Below, one piece after another: positions 1 to 6,664 of a stretch of DNA of 7,293 nt. The DNA is from Betaproteobacteria bacterium (GTDB lineage: Bacteria; Pseudomonadota; Gammaproteobacteria; Burkholderiales; Usitatibacteraceae). The notes beneath the pieces were generated by a model, which saw only the letters and a list, made by a program, of their open reading frames with translations, was not told the origin of the DNA and made no database searches. Position numbers and translations under genes: made by a program. Position 1 is the stretch's first letter. Each line of letters starts with the position of its first letter. The DNA is taken from NCBI GenBank assembly GCA_003105245.1, contig PQAI01000060.1:1-7293 (forward strand), given 5' to 3'.

Positions 1-129
1 GCCGCGCAGGCGGGGTTCACGCGCGTCTACAACGTGCTGGAGGGATTCGAGGGCGACCAGGACGAGGAAGGCCGCCGCGGCAGCCTCGGGGGCTGGCGCC
101 ACGCCGGCCTGCCCTGGACCCAGTACTGA
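1..129 (+). CDS. Rhodanese-like sulfurtransferase, C-terminal end (partial)
   Basis: Only the last 42 codons and a TGA stop are in the window; the start lies upstream of base 1. The visible peptide contains [15 protein letters not shown], then a charged Asp/Glu/Arg/Gly stretch, and ends [12 protein letters not shown]. This pattern (a 'V-x-N-V-x-G-G/F-x-x-G' strand and helix, then 'GW-R-x-AGLPW') is the usual C-terminal end of single-domain rhodanese-like proteins of Betaproteobacteria, in which the active-site Cys loop lies just upstream and so is not visible here. Rhodaneses move sulfane sulfur between a donor and an acceptor through a Cys persulfide, but the substrate cannot be told from this fragment. 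It lies 39 bases before aat on the same strand. The family call is from the tail alone, so confidence is moderate. Confidence 0.72.
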   Translation, partial: AAQAGFTRVYNVLEGFEGDQDEEGRRGSLGGWRHAGLPWTQY

Positions 130-145
130 GGCCTCGGGGGTCGCG

Positions 146-170
146 ACGGGCTGCTACAGTAGCAGCCCGT
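146..170 (+). promoter_or_regulatory. Perfect 12-bp inverted repeat covering the aat start codon
   Basis: Arm 146-157 (ACGGGCTGCTAC) and arm 159-170 (GTAGCAGCCCGT) are exact reverse complements around the single base A158. As RNA the central CAG would be the loop, giving an 11-bp stem. The right arm takes in the first two bases of the aat GTG start (169-171). No T-run follows, so it is not a classical intrinsic terminator. It could be an mRNA hairpin that hides the aat start, a palindromic protein-binding site, or a rho-assisted 3' end for the rhodanese transcript. The symmetry is seen directly; the role is inference. I see no convincing -35/-10 promoter in the 39-base gap. Confidence 0.5.
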
Positions 171-885
171 GATCCCGTACCTGCGACCGCAAGACCCGTT
201 TCCCCCCGTATCCCGGGCGCTGCGCTCGCCCAACGGCCTGCTCGCCGCGGGCGCGGACCTCTCCCCGGAGCGCCTCCTCGACGCGTACTCGCGCGGCATC
301 TTCCCGTGGTTTTCCGAGGGCGAGCCGATCCTCTGGTGGTCGCCGCACCCGCGCATGGTGCTCTTCCCCGGCGAGCTCAAGGTCTCGCGCTCGCTTCGCA
401 GGACGGTGGCGCGCGCGACCTTCGAGACGCGCTTCGACACGGCGTTCGAGGCGGTCATGCGCGAGTGCGCCGCGCCGCGCGACGGGCAGGCGGGCACCTG
501 GATCGTCCCCGGGATGGTGCGGGCCTACACGCGCCTGCACGAGCTGGGCTTCGCGCACTCGGTCGAGTCCTGGAAGGACGGGCGCCTCGCCGGCGGCCTC
601 TACGGCATCCTCCTCGGCCGCGTGTTCTTCGGGGAGTCGATGTTCTCGCGCGAGTCCGACGCCTCGAAGGCGGCGCTGGTGAAGCTGGTCGAGCGCCTGC
701 GCTCGCTCGAGGTGCGCGTGATCGACTGCCAGCAGGCCACGCGCCACCTCGCCTCGCTGGGCGCGCGCGAGATCCCGCGGCGCGAGTTCGCGCAGTTGCT
801 CGCCGAGTCGATACAATACCCCCCGACCGGCAGCCGCTGGCCGGCCACCGAGGAAGAATGGCGAAGCTCAACGACCTCCCGATAG
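169..885 (+). CDS. aat: Leucyl/phenylalanyl-tRNA--protein transferase
   Basis: Aat transfers Leu or Phe from aminoacyl-tRNA to proteins with N-terminal Lys or Arg, creating a primary N-degron read by ClpS for ClpAP degradation in the cytoplasm. The 238-residue protein is of normal length. Family hallmarks are visible: PNGLLAAG near residue 21, [20 protein letters not shown] (43-62), GGLYGI (142-147), FFGESMFS (153-160) and IDCQ (185-188). Asp186 and Gln188 fall at the same numbers as the catalytic pair of the E. coli enzyme, and Glu156 is kept. The GTG start is forced: an in-frame TAG lies at 160-162 and the next in-frame Met is residue 63, inside the core. There is no clear Shine-Dalgarno, and the start sits in a perfect inverted repeat. 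The 3' end overlaps bpt by 28 bases. Confidence 0.97.
   Translation: MIPYLRPQDPFPPVSRALRSPNGLLAAGADLSPERLLDAYSRGIFPWFSEGEPILWWSPHPRMVLFPGELKVSRSLRRTVARATFETRFDTAFEAVMRECAAPRDGQAGTWIVPGMVRAYTRLHELGFAHSVESWKDGRLAGGLYGILLGRVFFGESMFSRESDASKAALVKLVERLRSLEVRVIDCQQATRHLASLGAREIPRREFAQLLAESIQYPPTGSRWPATEEEWRSSTTSR
850..856 (+). promoter_or_regulatory. Ribosome binding site of bpt, inside aat
   Basis: GAGGAAG lies just before ATG at 858-860, still within the aat reading frame. Counted from the GAGG core the spacing is 4 bases, a little short. It supports ATG 858 over the many upstream codons that stay open in this frame, and suggests that bpt is translated by ribosomes arriving from aat. Confidence 0.6.
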
Positions 886-1580
886 CGAACCTGCAGTTCT
901 ACGCCACGGCCCCCTACCCGTGCAGCTACCTGCCGGGCCGGCTCGCGCGTTCGCAGGTGGCCACGCCCAGCTACCTCATCGACACGGAGACCTACGGGGC
1001 GCTCGTCTCCGCGGGTTTCCGCCGCTCCGGCGCCTTCACCTACCGCCCGTGGTGCGACCACTGCCAGGCCTGCGTGCCGGTGCGCGTGGTGGCCGGCGAG
1101 TTCGAGCCCTCGCGCTCGCAGCGGCGCGCGTGGAAGCGCCACGCCGGCCTCGTCGCCGCCTTCTGCGAACTCAAGTTCAATCCCGAGCACTACGCCCTCT
1201 ACCGCCTGTACCAGGGCGAGCGCCATCGCGGCGGCGGCATGGACCACGACAGCCGCGAGCAGTACGCGCACTTCCTGCTGCAGTCGAACGTGGCCACCCG
1301 CCTCGTGGAGTTCCGGGAGGAAGGGAAGCTTCGCATGGTGTCCATCGTGGACGAGCTGGCCGACGGGCTCTCCTCGGTCTACACCTTCTTCGACCCGCAG
1401 GTTCCCAAGGCGAGCTTCGGCACCTGGAACATCCTGTGGCAGATCGAGCAGGCGCGCGAGCGCGGCCTGCCCTACGTGTACCTCGGCTACTGGATCGCGC
1501 AGAGCCGCAAGATGGCCTACAAGAGCGACTTCCGCCCCATCGAGGGGCTCGCGCGCGGGGAGTGGAAGCGCCTGCGATAA
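858..1580 (+). CDS. bpt: Aspartate/glutamate leucyltransferase (bacterial R-transferase homologue)
   Basis: Bpt attaches Leu from leucyl-tRNA to proteins with N-terminal Asp or Glu, making a ClpS/ClpAP degron. It is homologous to eukaryotic ATE1 but uses Leu. The 240-residue protein matches the family from its first residues: [16 protein letters not shown] (13-28), [20 protein letters not shown] (53-72), PSRSQRR, then a GNAT-like C-terminal half with SSVYTFFDP and YVYLGYWI, ending [13 protein letters not shown]. Cys22 with Cys66, Cys69 and Cys72 gives the cysteine set expected at the N-terminal domain. The frame is open upstream to 306, but family similarity begins at about residue 8 from ATG 858, which has a ribosome binding site. 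The 28-base overlap with aat places both N-degron transferases in one transcript. pyrD follows after 28 bases. Confidence 0.96.
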   Translation: MAKLNDLPIANLQFYATAPYPCSYLPGRLARSQVATPSYLIDTETYGALVSAGFRRSGAFTYRPWCDHCQACVPVRVVAGEFEPSRSQRRAWKRHAGLVAAFCELKFNPEHYALYRLYQGERHRGGGMDHDSREQYAHFLLQSNVATRLVEFREEGKLRMVSIVDELADGLSSVYTFFDPQVPKASFGTWNILWQIEQARERGLPYVYLGYWIAQSRKMAYKSDFRPIEGLARGEWKRLR

Positions 1581-1608
1581 TGGCGTCCTGGACTCCCCGG
1601 GATCGCCG

Positions 1609-2622
1609 ATGCTCTACCGCCTCGCCCGCACCGCCCTCTTCCAGCTCGACCCCGAAACCGCCCACGAGCTCGCCCTGAAGTCGATGTGCGCCCTCGGGCC
1701 CGCCGTGGCCCTGCTGGGCGCCGGCGCCGACCGCGGCGAGGAGCGCACCGTCATGGGGATCCGCTTCCCCAACCCCGTGGGGCTCGCCGCCGGCATGGAC
1801 AAGAACGGCGAGTACCTCGACCCGCTCGCGGCCCTGGGCTTCGGCTACCTCGAGATCGGCACCGTCACTCCCCGCCCGCAGCCCGGCAACCCGAAGCCGC
1901 GGCTCTTCCGGCTGGTGGAGCACGAGGCGATCATCAACCGCATGGGCTTCAACAACGTGGGCGTCGAGCGGCTGCTGCGCAACGTCGAGAAGGCCTCCTT
2001 CCGCGGCGTGCTGGGCATCAACATCGGCAAGAACTTCGACACCCCCATCGAGCGCGCGGCCGACGACTACCTCGCCTGCCTGGAGGCGGTGTACGAGCGC
2101 GCGACCTACGTCGCGGTGAACATCTCGTCGCCCAACACGAAGAACCTGCGCGACCTGCAGTCGAAGGAAAGGCTGGACGAGCTGCTGGCCGCGATCATGG
2201 CCAGGCGCGACGCCCTCGCCGCGCGCGCCGGCAAGGTGAAGCCGCTGGCGGTGAAGATCGCCCCCGACCTCGACGACGAGCAGATCGGGGCCATCGCCGA
2301 GCTCGCCCTGAAGCACCGCATCGACGCGCTCATCGCCACCAACACCACGATCGGCCGCGCCGGCGTGGAGGGCCACCGGCACGCGGGCGAGGCCGGCGGC
2401 CTCTCGGGCCGGCCCGTGTTCGCGCTCTCCACCGAGGTGCTGCGCAAGCTCTCGCGCCTGCTCGCGGGGCGCATCCCGCTGATCGGCGTGGGCGGCATCC
2501 ACTCCGGCGCCGACGCGAGGGCGAAGATCGACGCGGGAGCGAGCCTCGTGCAGGTCTACACCGGGTTCATCTTCCACGGGCCGGACCTCGTCGCCGAGGC
2601 GCGGCGGGCGCTCAAGGGCTGA
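1609..2622 (+). CDS. pyrD: Dihydroorotate dehydrogenase (quinone), class 2
   Basis: PyrD oxidises dihydroorotate to orotate in pyrimidine synthesis, passing electrons through FMN to membrane quinone. Length (337 residues) fits class 2. Residues 1-45 form the amphipathic N-terminal helices that bind the membrane and quinone ([20 protein letters not shown]). The barrel shows [14 protein letters not shown] (55-68), the FMN/phosphate segment [18 protein letters not shown] (85-102), NRMGFNN (110-116), and [11 protein letters not shown] (171-181), where Ser174 aligns with the catalytic base Ser175 of E. coli PyrD. NTT (245-247), GLSGRP (264-269) and GVGGI (293-297) complete the FMN site. The start is fixed by the typical MLYRL opening. 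It stands 28 bases after bpt and 28 bases before ald; no strong ribosome binding site is seen. Confidence 0.98.
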   Translation: MLYRLARTALFQLDPETAHELALKSMCALGPAVALLGAGADRGEERTVMGIRFPNPVGLAAGMDKNGEYLDPLAALGFGYLEIGTVTPRPQPGNPKPRLFRLVEHEAIINRMGFNNVGVERLLRNVEKASFRGVLGINIGKNFDTPIERAADDYLACLEAVYERATYVAVNISSPNTKNLRDLQSKERLDELLAAIMARRDALAARAGKVKPLAVKIAPDLDDEQIGAIAELALKHRIDALIATNTTIGRAGVEGHRHAGEAGGLSGRPVFALSTEVLRKLSRLLAGRIPLIGVGGIHSGADARAKIDAGASLVQVYTGFIFHGPDLVAEARRALKG

Positions 2623-2650
2623 CCGCGCGCGCCGCGCGCTCCCGGCCGCC
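2623..2650 (+). other. CG-alternating pyrD-ald spacer with small inverted repeat
   Basis: The spacer is nearly all C and G. GCGCGCG (2625-2631) and CGCGCGC (2633-2639) are reverse complements around C2632. No purine-rich ribosome binding site precedes the ald ATG. In DNA this rich in GC such a short repeat can easily arise by chance, so I record it as structure of unknown meaning. Confidence 0.3.
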
Positions 2651-3763
2651 ATGCGCATCGGCATCCCGCGCGAATCGAAGGAAGGCGAGCGCCGCGTCGG
2701 CCTCGAGCCGGCCGCTGCGGCGCTGCTCGCGCGCGACGGGCACGAGGTGCGCGTGGCCGAGGGCGCGGGAGCGGGCATCGGCGCCGGCGACGACGCCTAC
2801 CGCGCCGCCGGCGCGAAAGTCGTCGCCCCGGAATCGGCGTGGGACTGCGAGCTCGTGGTGAAGGTGAAGGAGATCCAGGACGGCGAGTGGACCGCGCTCG
2901 CGCGCGGCTCGACGCTCTTCTCGTTCCAGCACCTCGTGGGCGAGCCGCGCCTGGCCCGCGAGGTGGCCGGCCGCGGCGTCACCGCCATCGCCTACGAGAT
3001 GGTGCGAGACGCCGGGGGAGGCTTTCCCCTGCTCGCGCCGATGTCGGCGATCGCCGGGCGCCTGGCCATCCAGGTCGGGGCGCAGCTGCTCACGCTTCCC
3101 GCCGGCGGCAACGGCACGCTGCTGGCGGGCTGCCCGGGCATGGAGCCCGCGCGCGTCCTCGTCCTGGGCGGCGGGCACGCGGGCACGAACGCGGCCGAGG
3201 TCGCCGCGGCCCTCGGCGCCCGCGTGACGATCCTCACCCGCTCGGCCGCCACGCGCGATGCGCTCCGCGCGAGGCTGGGGACCGCGGTCGAGGCAGGGCT
3301 CGCGATCCCCGCGGAAATCGAGCGTCACGCCCTGCAGGCCGACCTCGTCGTGGGCGCCGTCTTCATCCCGGGCTCTCCCACGCCCAAGCTCCTTCCCCGC
3401 TCCCTCGTCGCCCGCATGAAGCCCGGCTCGGTGATCGTGGACATCTCGATCGACGCGGGCGGCGTGGCCGAGACCTCGCGCCCCACGACGCACGCCGAAC
3501 CCGCCTTCGTCGAGGAAGGCGTGGTGCACTGCTGCGTGCCCAACATGCCGGCCGCCGTCGCCCGCGCCGCATCCGCCGCGCTCTCGGCCGCGGCCCTGCC
3601 CTGCGTGCAGGCCCTCGCGGGCAAGGGCATCGCGCGGGCGCTGCGCGAGGATGCGGGCCTTCGCGCCGGCGTGCTGCTGTGGCGGGGACGCTTCACCCAC
3701 GAGGGCATCGCCGCCGAGTGCGGCCGCGCCTTCGCGCCGCTCACCGAGGCAGACCTCGCATGA
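2651..3763 (+). CDS. ald: Alanine dehydrogenase, probably NADP(H)-adapted
   Basis: Alanine dehydrogenase interconverts L-alanine and pyruvate plus ammonium with a nicotinamide cofactor. The protein (370 residues) has the family's full length and order: [17 protein letters not shown] (2-18), VVKVKEIQ (69-76), the LFSFQH segment, [17 protein letters not shown] (126-137), the Rossmann loop LGGGHAG (172-178), [16 protein letters not shown] (263-271), RPTTH and CVPNMP (295-300). Arg15, Lys73, His94, Asp268 and Asn298 align with the substrate and catalytic residues Arg15, Lys75, His96, Asp270 and Asn300 of the Mycobacterium tuberculosis enzyme. The acidic residue that normally ends the second Rossmann strand (VTxLD) is replaced: VTILTRS, Thr196-Arg197-Ser198, which suggests NADP(H). 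The transhydrogenase alpha subunit is related, but PTTH and NMP favour Ald. The stop overlaps the next start as ATGA. Confidence 0.88.
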   Translation: MRIGIPRESKEGERRVGLEPAAAALLARDGHEVRVAEGAGAGIGAGDDAYRAAGAKVVAPESAWDCELVVKVKEIQDGEWTALARGSTLFSFQHLVGEPRLAREVAGRGVTAIAYEMVRDAGGGFPLLAPMSAIAGRLAIQVGAQLLTLPAGGNGTLLAGCPGMEPARVLVLGGGHAGTNAAEVAAALGARVTILTRSAATRDALRARLGTAVEAGLAIPAEIERHALQADLVVGAVFIPGSPTPKLLPRSLVARMKPGSVIVDISIDAGGVAETSRPTTHAEPAFVEEGVVHCCVPNMPAAVARAASAALSAAALPCVQALAGKGIARALREDAGLRAGVLLWRGRFTHEGIAAECGRAFAPLTEADLA

Positions 3764-4293
3764 GCGCCCCGGCCGAACAGCGCGCAAGCCCGCTTTCCGA
3801 TCAGATAGACGCGCTGCTGCCGCAGACGCAGTGCACCCGCTGCGGCTACGAAGGCTGCCGGCCGTACGCGGAGGCCATCGCCCGCGGCGAGGCGGACATC
3901 GATCGCTGCCCGCCGGGCGGAGAGGCGGGAATCGCGAAGCTCGCGGCCCTCCTCGACCGCGCCGTGAAGCCGCTCGACCCCGCGTGCGGCGCGTACCAGC
4001 CGCCGCAGGTGGCCGTCATCGACGAGGCGCTCTGCATCGGCTGCGTGAAGTGCATCCACGCCTGCCCCGTGGACGCGATCGTGGGCGCCTCCAAGATGAT
4101 GCACACGGTGATCGCCGCCTGGTGCACGGGGTGCGAGCTGTGCATCCCGCCCTGCCCCGTCGACTGCATCTCGCTCGTCCCCGTGGCGAGCCTTCCCGAC
4201 CCGGACCTCTCGCGCAACCGCCACGCGTTCCGTGCCTTCCGCCTGGCGCGCGAGGAAGAGGAGCGGGCCCGCACCCTGGAGGAGTACGAGTGA
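3760..4293 (+). CDS. rsxB: RnfB/RsxB-like iron-sulfur protein without membrane anchor
   Basis: RnfB carries Fe-S clusters in the Rnf/Rsx membrane complex, which in E. coli helps reduce the SoxR sensor. This 177-residue protein has the typical 4Fe-4S domain [17 protein letters not shown] (24-40) with Cys25, 28, 33 and 50, followed by two ferredoxin motifs: Cys92, 95, 98, 102 and Cys122, 125, 128, 132. The segment MMHTV before the last motif is RnfB-like. The N-terminal hydrophobic helix that anchors E. coli RsxB is absent: the 24 residues before the first Cys are polar. The charged tail (164-177) is rich in Glu and Arg. No rnfA, C, D, G or E lies next to it. The start is the ATG in ATGA with ald, with GAGG at 3746-3749; the stop overlaps nth as GTGA. 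It is probably cytosolic, and its partner is unknown. Confidence 0.9.
   Translation: MSAPAEQRASPLSDQIDALLPQTQCTRCGYEGCRPYAEAIARGEADIDRCPPGGEAGIAKLAALLDRAVKPLDPACGAYQPPQVAVIDEALCIGCVKCIHACPVDAIVGASKMMHTVIAAWCTGCELCIPPCPVDCISLVPVASLPDPDLSRNRHAFRAFRLAREEEERARTLEEYE
4278..4284 (+). promoter_or_regulatory. Strong ribosome binding site deciding the nth GTG start
   Basis: GGAGGAG sits 5 bases before GTG at 4290-4292, inside the end of the rsxB-like gene. It is the best Shine-Dalgarno in the window. It fixes the nth start at GTG rather than at any codon upstream, where the frame stays open to about 3651. Confidence 0.8.
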
Positions 4294-4964
4294 AAGCCGC
4301 GAAGATCGCCGAGTTCTTCCGCATCCTTCGCGACGCGGACCCGGAGCCGAAGAGCGAGCTCGAATACGGCTCGCCCTACCAGCTCCTCGTCGCGGTGGTG
4401 CTCTCGGCGCAGGCCACCGACCGCAGCGTGAACCTCGCCACCCGGACGCTCTTCCCGGTGGCCGGCACGCCGGCGGCGATGGTGGCCCTCGGCGAGGAGC
4501 GGCTGCGCGAATTCGTGAAGACCATCGGCCTCTTCCGCACCAAGGCGAAGAACGTGATCGCGCTCTCGCGCATGCTCCTGGAAAGGCACGGCGGCGAGGT
4601 GCCGCGGCTGCGCGAGGCGCTCGAGGAGCTGCCCGGCGTGGGCCGCAAGACCGCCAACGTGGTGCTCAACGTCGCCTTCGGCGAGCCCACCCTGGCGGTG
4701 GACACGCACATCTTCCGGGTGGCCAACCGCACGGGGCTGGCACCCGGGAAGGATCCCCTCGCGGTGGAGATGAAACTGCTCGAGGTCGTGCCCGGGGAGT
4801 TCCGCCAGCACGCGCACCACTGGCTCATCCTGCACGGGCGCTACACCTGCCTCGCGAGGACGCCGAAATGCGGCGGGTGCCTCGTCTACGGGCCGTGCGG
4901 CTGGAAGGGCAAGGCGGAGCTCGCGGCGCCTGCCGCGCCCAAGAGATCGCGGCTGCCGAAATGA
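4290..4964 (+). CDS. nth: Endonuclease III (DNA glycosylase/AP lyase)
   Basis: Nth removes oxidised pyrimidines from DNA and cuts the abasic site by beta-elimination in base excision repair. The 224-residue protein shows the helix-hairpin-helix [13 protein letters not shown] (114-126), with catalytic Lys120, and [11 protein letters not shown] (137-147), with Asp138. Both numbers equal those of E. coli Nth. The 4Fe-4S ligands follow the C-x6-C-x2-C-x5-C spacing at Cys187, 194, 197 and 203, again identical to E. coli. [13 protein letters not shown] (32-44) is the usual N-terminal signature. The last 20 residues are a basic Ala/Pro-rich tail. GTG 4290 is chosen for its strong ribosome binding site and the normal N-terminus. 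The gene overlaps the RnfB-like gene by 4 bases and the DUF1841 gene by 4 bases (ATGA). Confidence 0.98.
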   Translation: MKAAKIAEFFRILRDADPEPKSELEYGSPYQLLVAVVLSAQATDRSVNLATRTLFPVAGTPAAMVALGEERLREFVKTIGLFRTKAKNVIALSRMLLERHGGEVPRLREALEELPGVGRKTANVVLNVAFGEPTLAVDTHIFRVANRTGLAPGKDPLAVEMKLLEVVPGEFRQHAHHWLILHGRYTCLARTPKCGGCLVYGPCGWKGKAELAAPAAPKRSRLPK

Positions 4965-5392
4965 GCCTCTTCAACCCCACGCGCGACGAGGTGCGCGAGT
5001 TCTTCTTCGGCCTCTGGGCGAAGTCGCGCGCGGGCGAGGCCCTCACGCCGCTCGAGTCGATGGCGCTCGCGATCGTCCTCGAGCATCCCGAGTACCACGA
5101 GGTGCTGGGCGACCCGGAGCGCCACCGCGAGCGCGAATGGCCGCCCGAGGCGGGCGAGACCAACCCCTTCCTGCACCTGTCGATGCACCTCGCCATCGAG
5201 GAGCAGGTCTCCATCGACCAGCCGCCGGGAATCCGCGAGGCGGTCCGCCGGCTCGAGGAGCGCCACGGCTCGGGACACGAGGCCCGGCACGCGGTGATGG
5301 ACTGCCTGGCGGAGGTGGTCTGGCAGGCGCAGCGCAACGCCGCGCCCTTCGACAACGCGACCTACCTGGACTGCCTGGCGAGGAGGCTCTAG
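4961..5392 (+). CDS. DUF1841 family protein
   Basis: This 143-residue protein matches what I recall of DUF1841, a family of unknown function common in Beta- and Gammaproteobacteria: an opening FNPTRDEVREFFF, TPLESMALAIVLEHPEYH (29-46), PPEAGETNPFLHLSMHLAIE (61-80), SIDQPPGIR (84-92) and YLDCL near the end. It appears wholly helical and soluble, with no signal peptide or membrane segment. Two HxxxH motifs stand out, His72/His76 and His106/His110, with Glu80, Glu81 and Glu118 nearby, a layout that could bind metal; this is inference only. Its start overlaps the nth stop (ATGA) and it ends the plus-strand run, its TAG overlapping the stop of the opposing glycosyltransferase gene. Translation probably depends on nth, since no strong ribosome binding site is seen. 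Confidence 0.9.
   Translation: MSLFNPTRDEVREFFFGLWAKSRAGEALTPLESMALAIVLEHPEYHEVLGDPERHREREWPPEAGETNPFLHLSMHLAIEEQVSIDQPPGIREAVRRLEERHGSGHEARHAVMDCLAEVVWQAQRNAAPFDNATYLDCLARRL
5389..5392. other. CTAG shared by two convergent stop codons
   Basis: TAG at 5390-5392 ends the DUF1841 gene on the plus strand. The reverse complement of 5389-5391 is TAG and ends the glycosyltransferase gene on the minus strand. The two genes therefore overlap by 4 bases, and the self-complementary CTAG serves both. No intrinsic terminator can fit between them, and I see no hairpin with a T-run just inside either gene end. Confidence 0.9.
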
Positions 5393-6657
5393 GCCTCGCC
5401 TTCGCGGCAGAGCGCGTCGAGCCTCGACGAGAAGGCCGCCGCCTCGCCGCTCGTCGCGAACGCGAGCCTCTGGGGAACGAAATCCGGCTTCGGGGAACTC
5501 GCGAGCGCCGGGAACTTCGCGACGAACCGGTTCGCGTACGGCGACCAGCGCGCGTCGAAGCTGCCGTGGGAGTGGTGGTGCAGGAGGATCTCCGGCGTCA
5601 CCGCGACGCGCAGCCCCTGCCGGGCGGCGCGATAGGTGAAATCGAGGTCGTAGAGGTGGAAGCCGTCGAAGGCCTCCTCGTCGAAAGCGAGCGAAAGGGC
5701 CTGATCGCGGCGCGCCGCCAGGAAGACGCCGTCGAGGGCCTCGAGACCGGGCTCGATCGCGCACGGCGCCCCGAAGACGAGAAGCTCCAGCCCCTCGCCC
5801 TGCAGCGCCGGCTGCACGATGCGCCCGCGCGCGGGCTCGCGCCCCGCCCAGCCCCAGGCCGGCCCCGCGAGCCTCGCGCTACCCACCACCCCCACGACGT
5901 CGGCGCGCTCGAAGGCGCGGGCGAGGGCCCCGCCCAGGTCCGCGGAAAGGACGTCGACGTCGTCGTGGCTGAACACCACGATCTCGCCGCGGCAGGCGCG
6001 AAGCGCGCGGTTGTAGGCCTCCGCGAGCGAGCGCGCGTCGTGGATGCCGAGGAGCTCGTATTCCCAGTCGCCGAAGGCGCGCGCGAAGGAGCGCTTCGCG
6101 GCCTCGAACTTCACCGGGTCGATGCTGCAGATGACGAGCGTGATCCGGGGCCGCGCGACGGGCGCGCGCGGCGCCGGCGGCGCGGCGGCGAATTCCCGCG
6201 GGTGGGCGCGCAGCAGCTCGAAGAGCTCGCGCTGCGCGAAGACGTCGTCGTGGCGCGACCGCCAGGCCCGCAGCAGCGACCGGGCCGCATCGCGCGGGCG
6301 GGAGCGCTTCGCGTCGAGCAGGCCCAGCTCGAGGTGCGCGTTGTAGCCCGCGGGATCGAGGGCCGCCGCCTTCGCGAAGGCCTCGCGCGCCTCGTCCTCG
6401 CGGCCCGCATCGAGCAGCACCTTGCCGCGCGAAAGCCACAGGGGGACGGAGGCGGGAGCGGCGGCGAGGGCCCGCTCGATGAGGGCGAGACCGCCGGCCG
6501 CGTCGCCCAGCCGCGCCGTCGCGAGCCCCGCGACGTGCAGGGCGTTCACATCCGAGGGATCTACCTCGAGCAGGCGCCGGGCCGCCTCCAGCGCGCGGGC
6601 GAACTCGCCCTCCCGATACCACTGGAAGGCCTGCCCGACCGCCGGCTTCCCGGCCAT
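5389..6657 (-). CDS. TPR-repeat glycosyltransferase (GT2-like) fusion
   Basis: The N-terminal half (about residues 5-150) is a stack of roughly four tetratricopeptide units, seen in repeats such as ALEAARRLLEVDPSDVNAL and AREAFAKAAALDPAGYNAH. An Ala/Pro-rich linker (157-170) leads to a GT-A-like domain (171 to about 385). This begins ITLVICSID, holds a metal-binding-type SHDDVDV (230-236, Asp232-Asp233), LDGVFLAARR (308-317) and GFHLYDLDF (332-340), and ends with HHHSHG (360-365). The pattern fits the GT2-like family that uses an HDD/DxD motif and a GFHxYDxD loop. It probably transfers a sugar to a surface glycan or protein, but donor and acceptor are unknown. There is no signal peptide or membrane helix. 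It starts 7 bases after the small cytochrome gene, without an evident ribosome binding site. Confidence 0.85.
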   Translation of the reverse strand: MAGKPAVGQAFQWYREGEFARALEAARRLLEVDPSDVNALHVAGLATARLGDAAGGLALIERALAAAPASVPLWLSRGKVLLDAGREDEAREAFAKAAALDPAGYNAHLELGLLDAKRSRPRDAARSLLRAWRSRHDDVFAQRELFELLRAHPREFAAAPPAPRAPVARPRITLVICSIDPVKFEAAKRSFARAFGDWEYELLGIHDARSLAEAYNRALRACRGEIVVFSHDDVDVLSADLGGALARAFERADVVGVVGSARLAGPAWGWAGREPARGRIVQPALQGEGLELLVFGAPCAIEPGLEALDGVFLAARRDQALSLAFDEEAFDGFHLYDLDFTYRAARQGLRVAVTPEILLHHHSHGSFDARWSPYANRFVAKFPALASSPKPDFVPQRLAFATSGEAAAFSSRLDALCREGEA

Positions 6658-6664
6658 GGAACCG

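Noticed and set aside
146..170. Intrinsic terminator after the rhodanese gene
   Set aside because: The stem is strong but no T-run follows (TGATCCCGT), and it includes the aat start, so I do not call it a terminator.
306..857. Extended N-terminus for Bpt from an upstream ATG at 306
   Set aside because: The added 184 residues would be out-of-frame aat sequence, Arg/Ala-rich and unlike any leucyltransferase; ATG 858 has a ribosome binding site and the family N-terminus.
1177..2778. Minus-strand open frame of 533 codons opposite bpt and pyrD
   Set aside because: It is antisense to two certain genes, and its translation is dominated by Arg, Ala, Gly and Val with no domain pattern. Long stop-free antisense frames are expected in DNA this rich in GC.
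2651..3763. NAD(P) transhydrogenase alpha subunit instead of alanine dehydrogenase
   Set aside because: No beta-subunit gene or membrane helices are present, and the RPTTH, CVPNMP and VDISID motifs with full alanine dehydrogenase catalytic residues fit Ald better.
2612..3787. Minus-strand open frame of 391 codons opposite ald
   Set aside because: The translation is low-complexity (Ala, Arg, Gly, His, Glu) and mirrors ald codons; ald has full family motifs.
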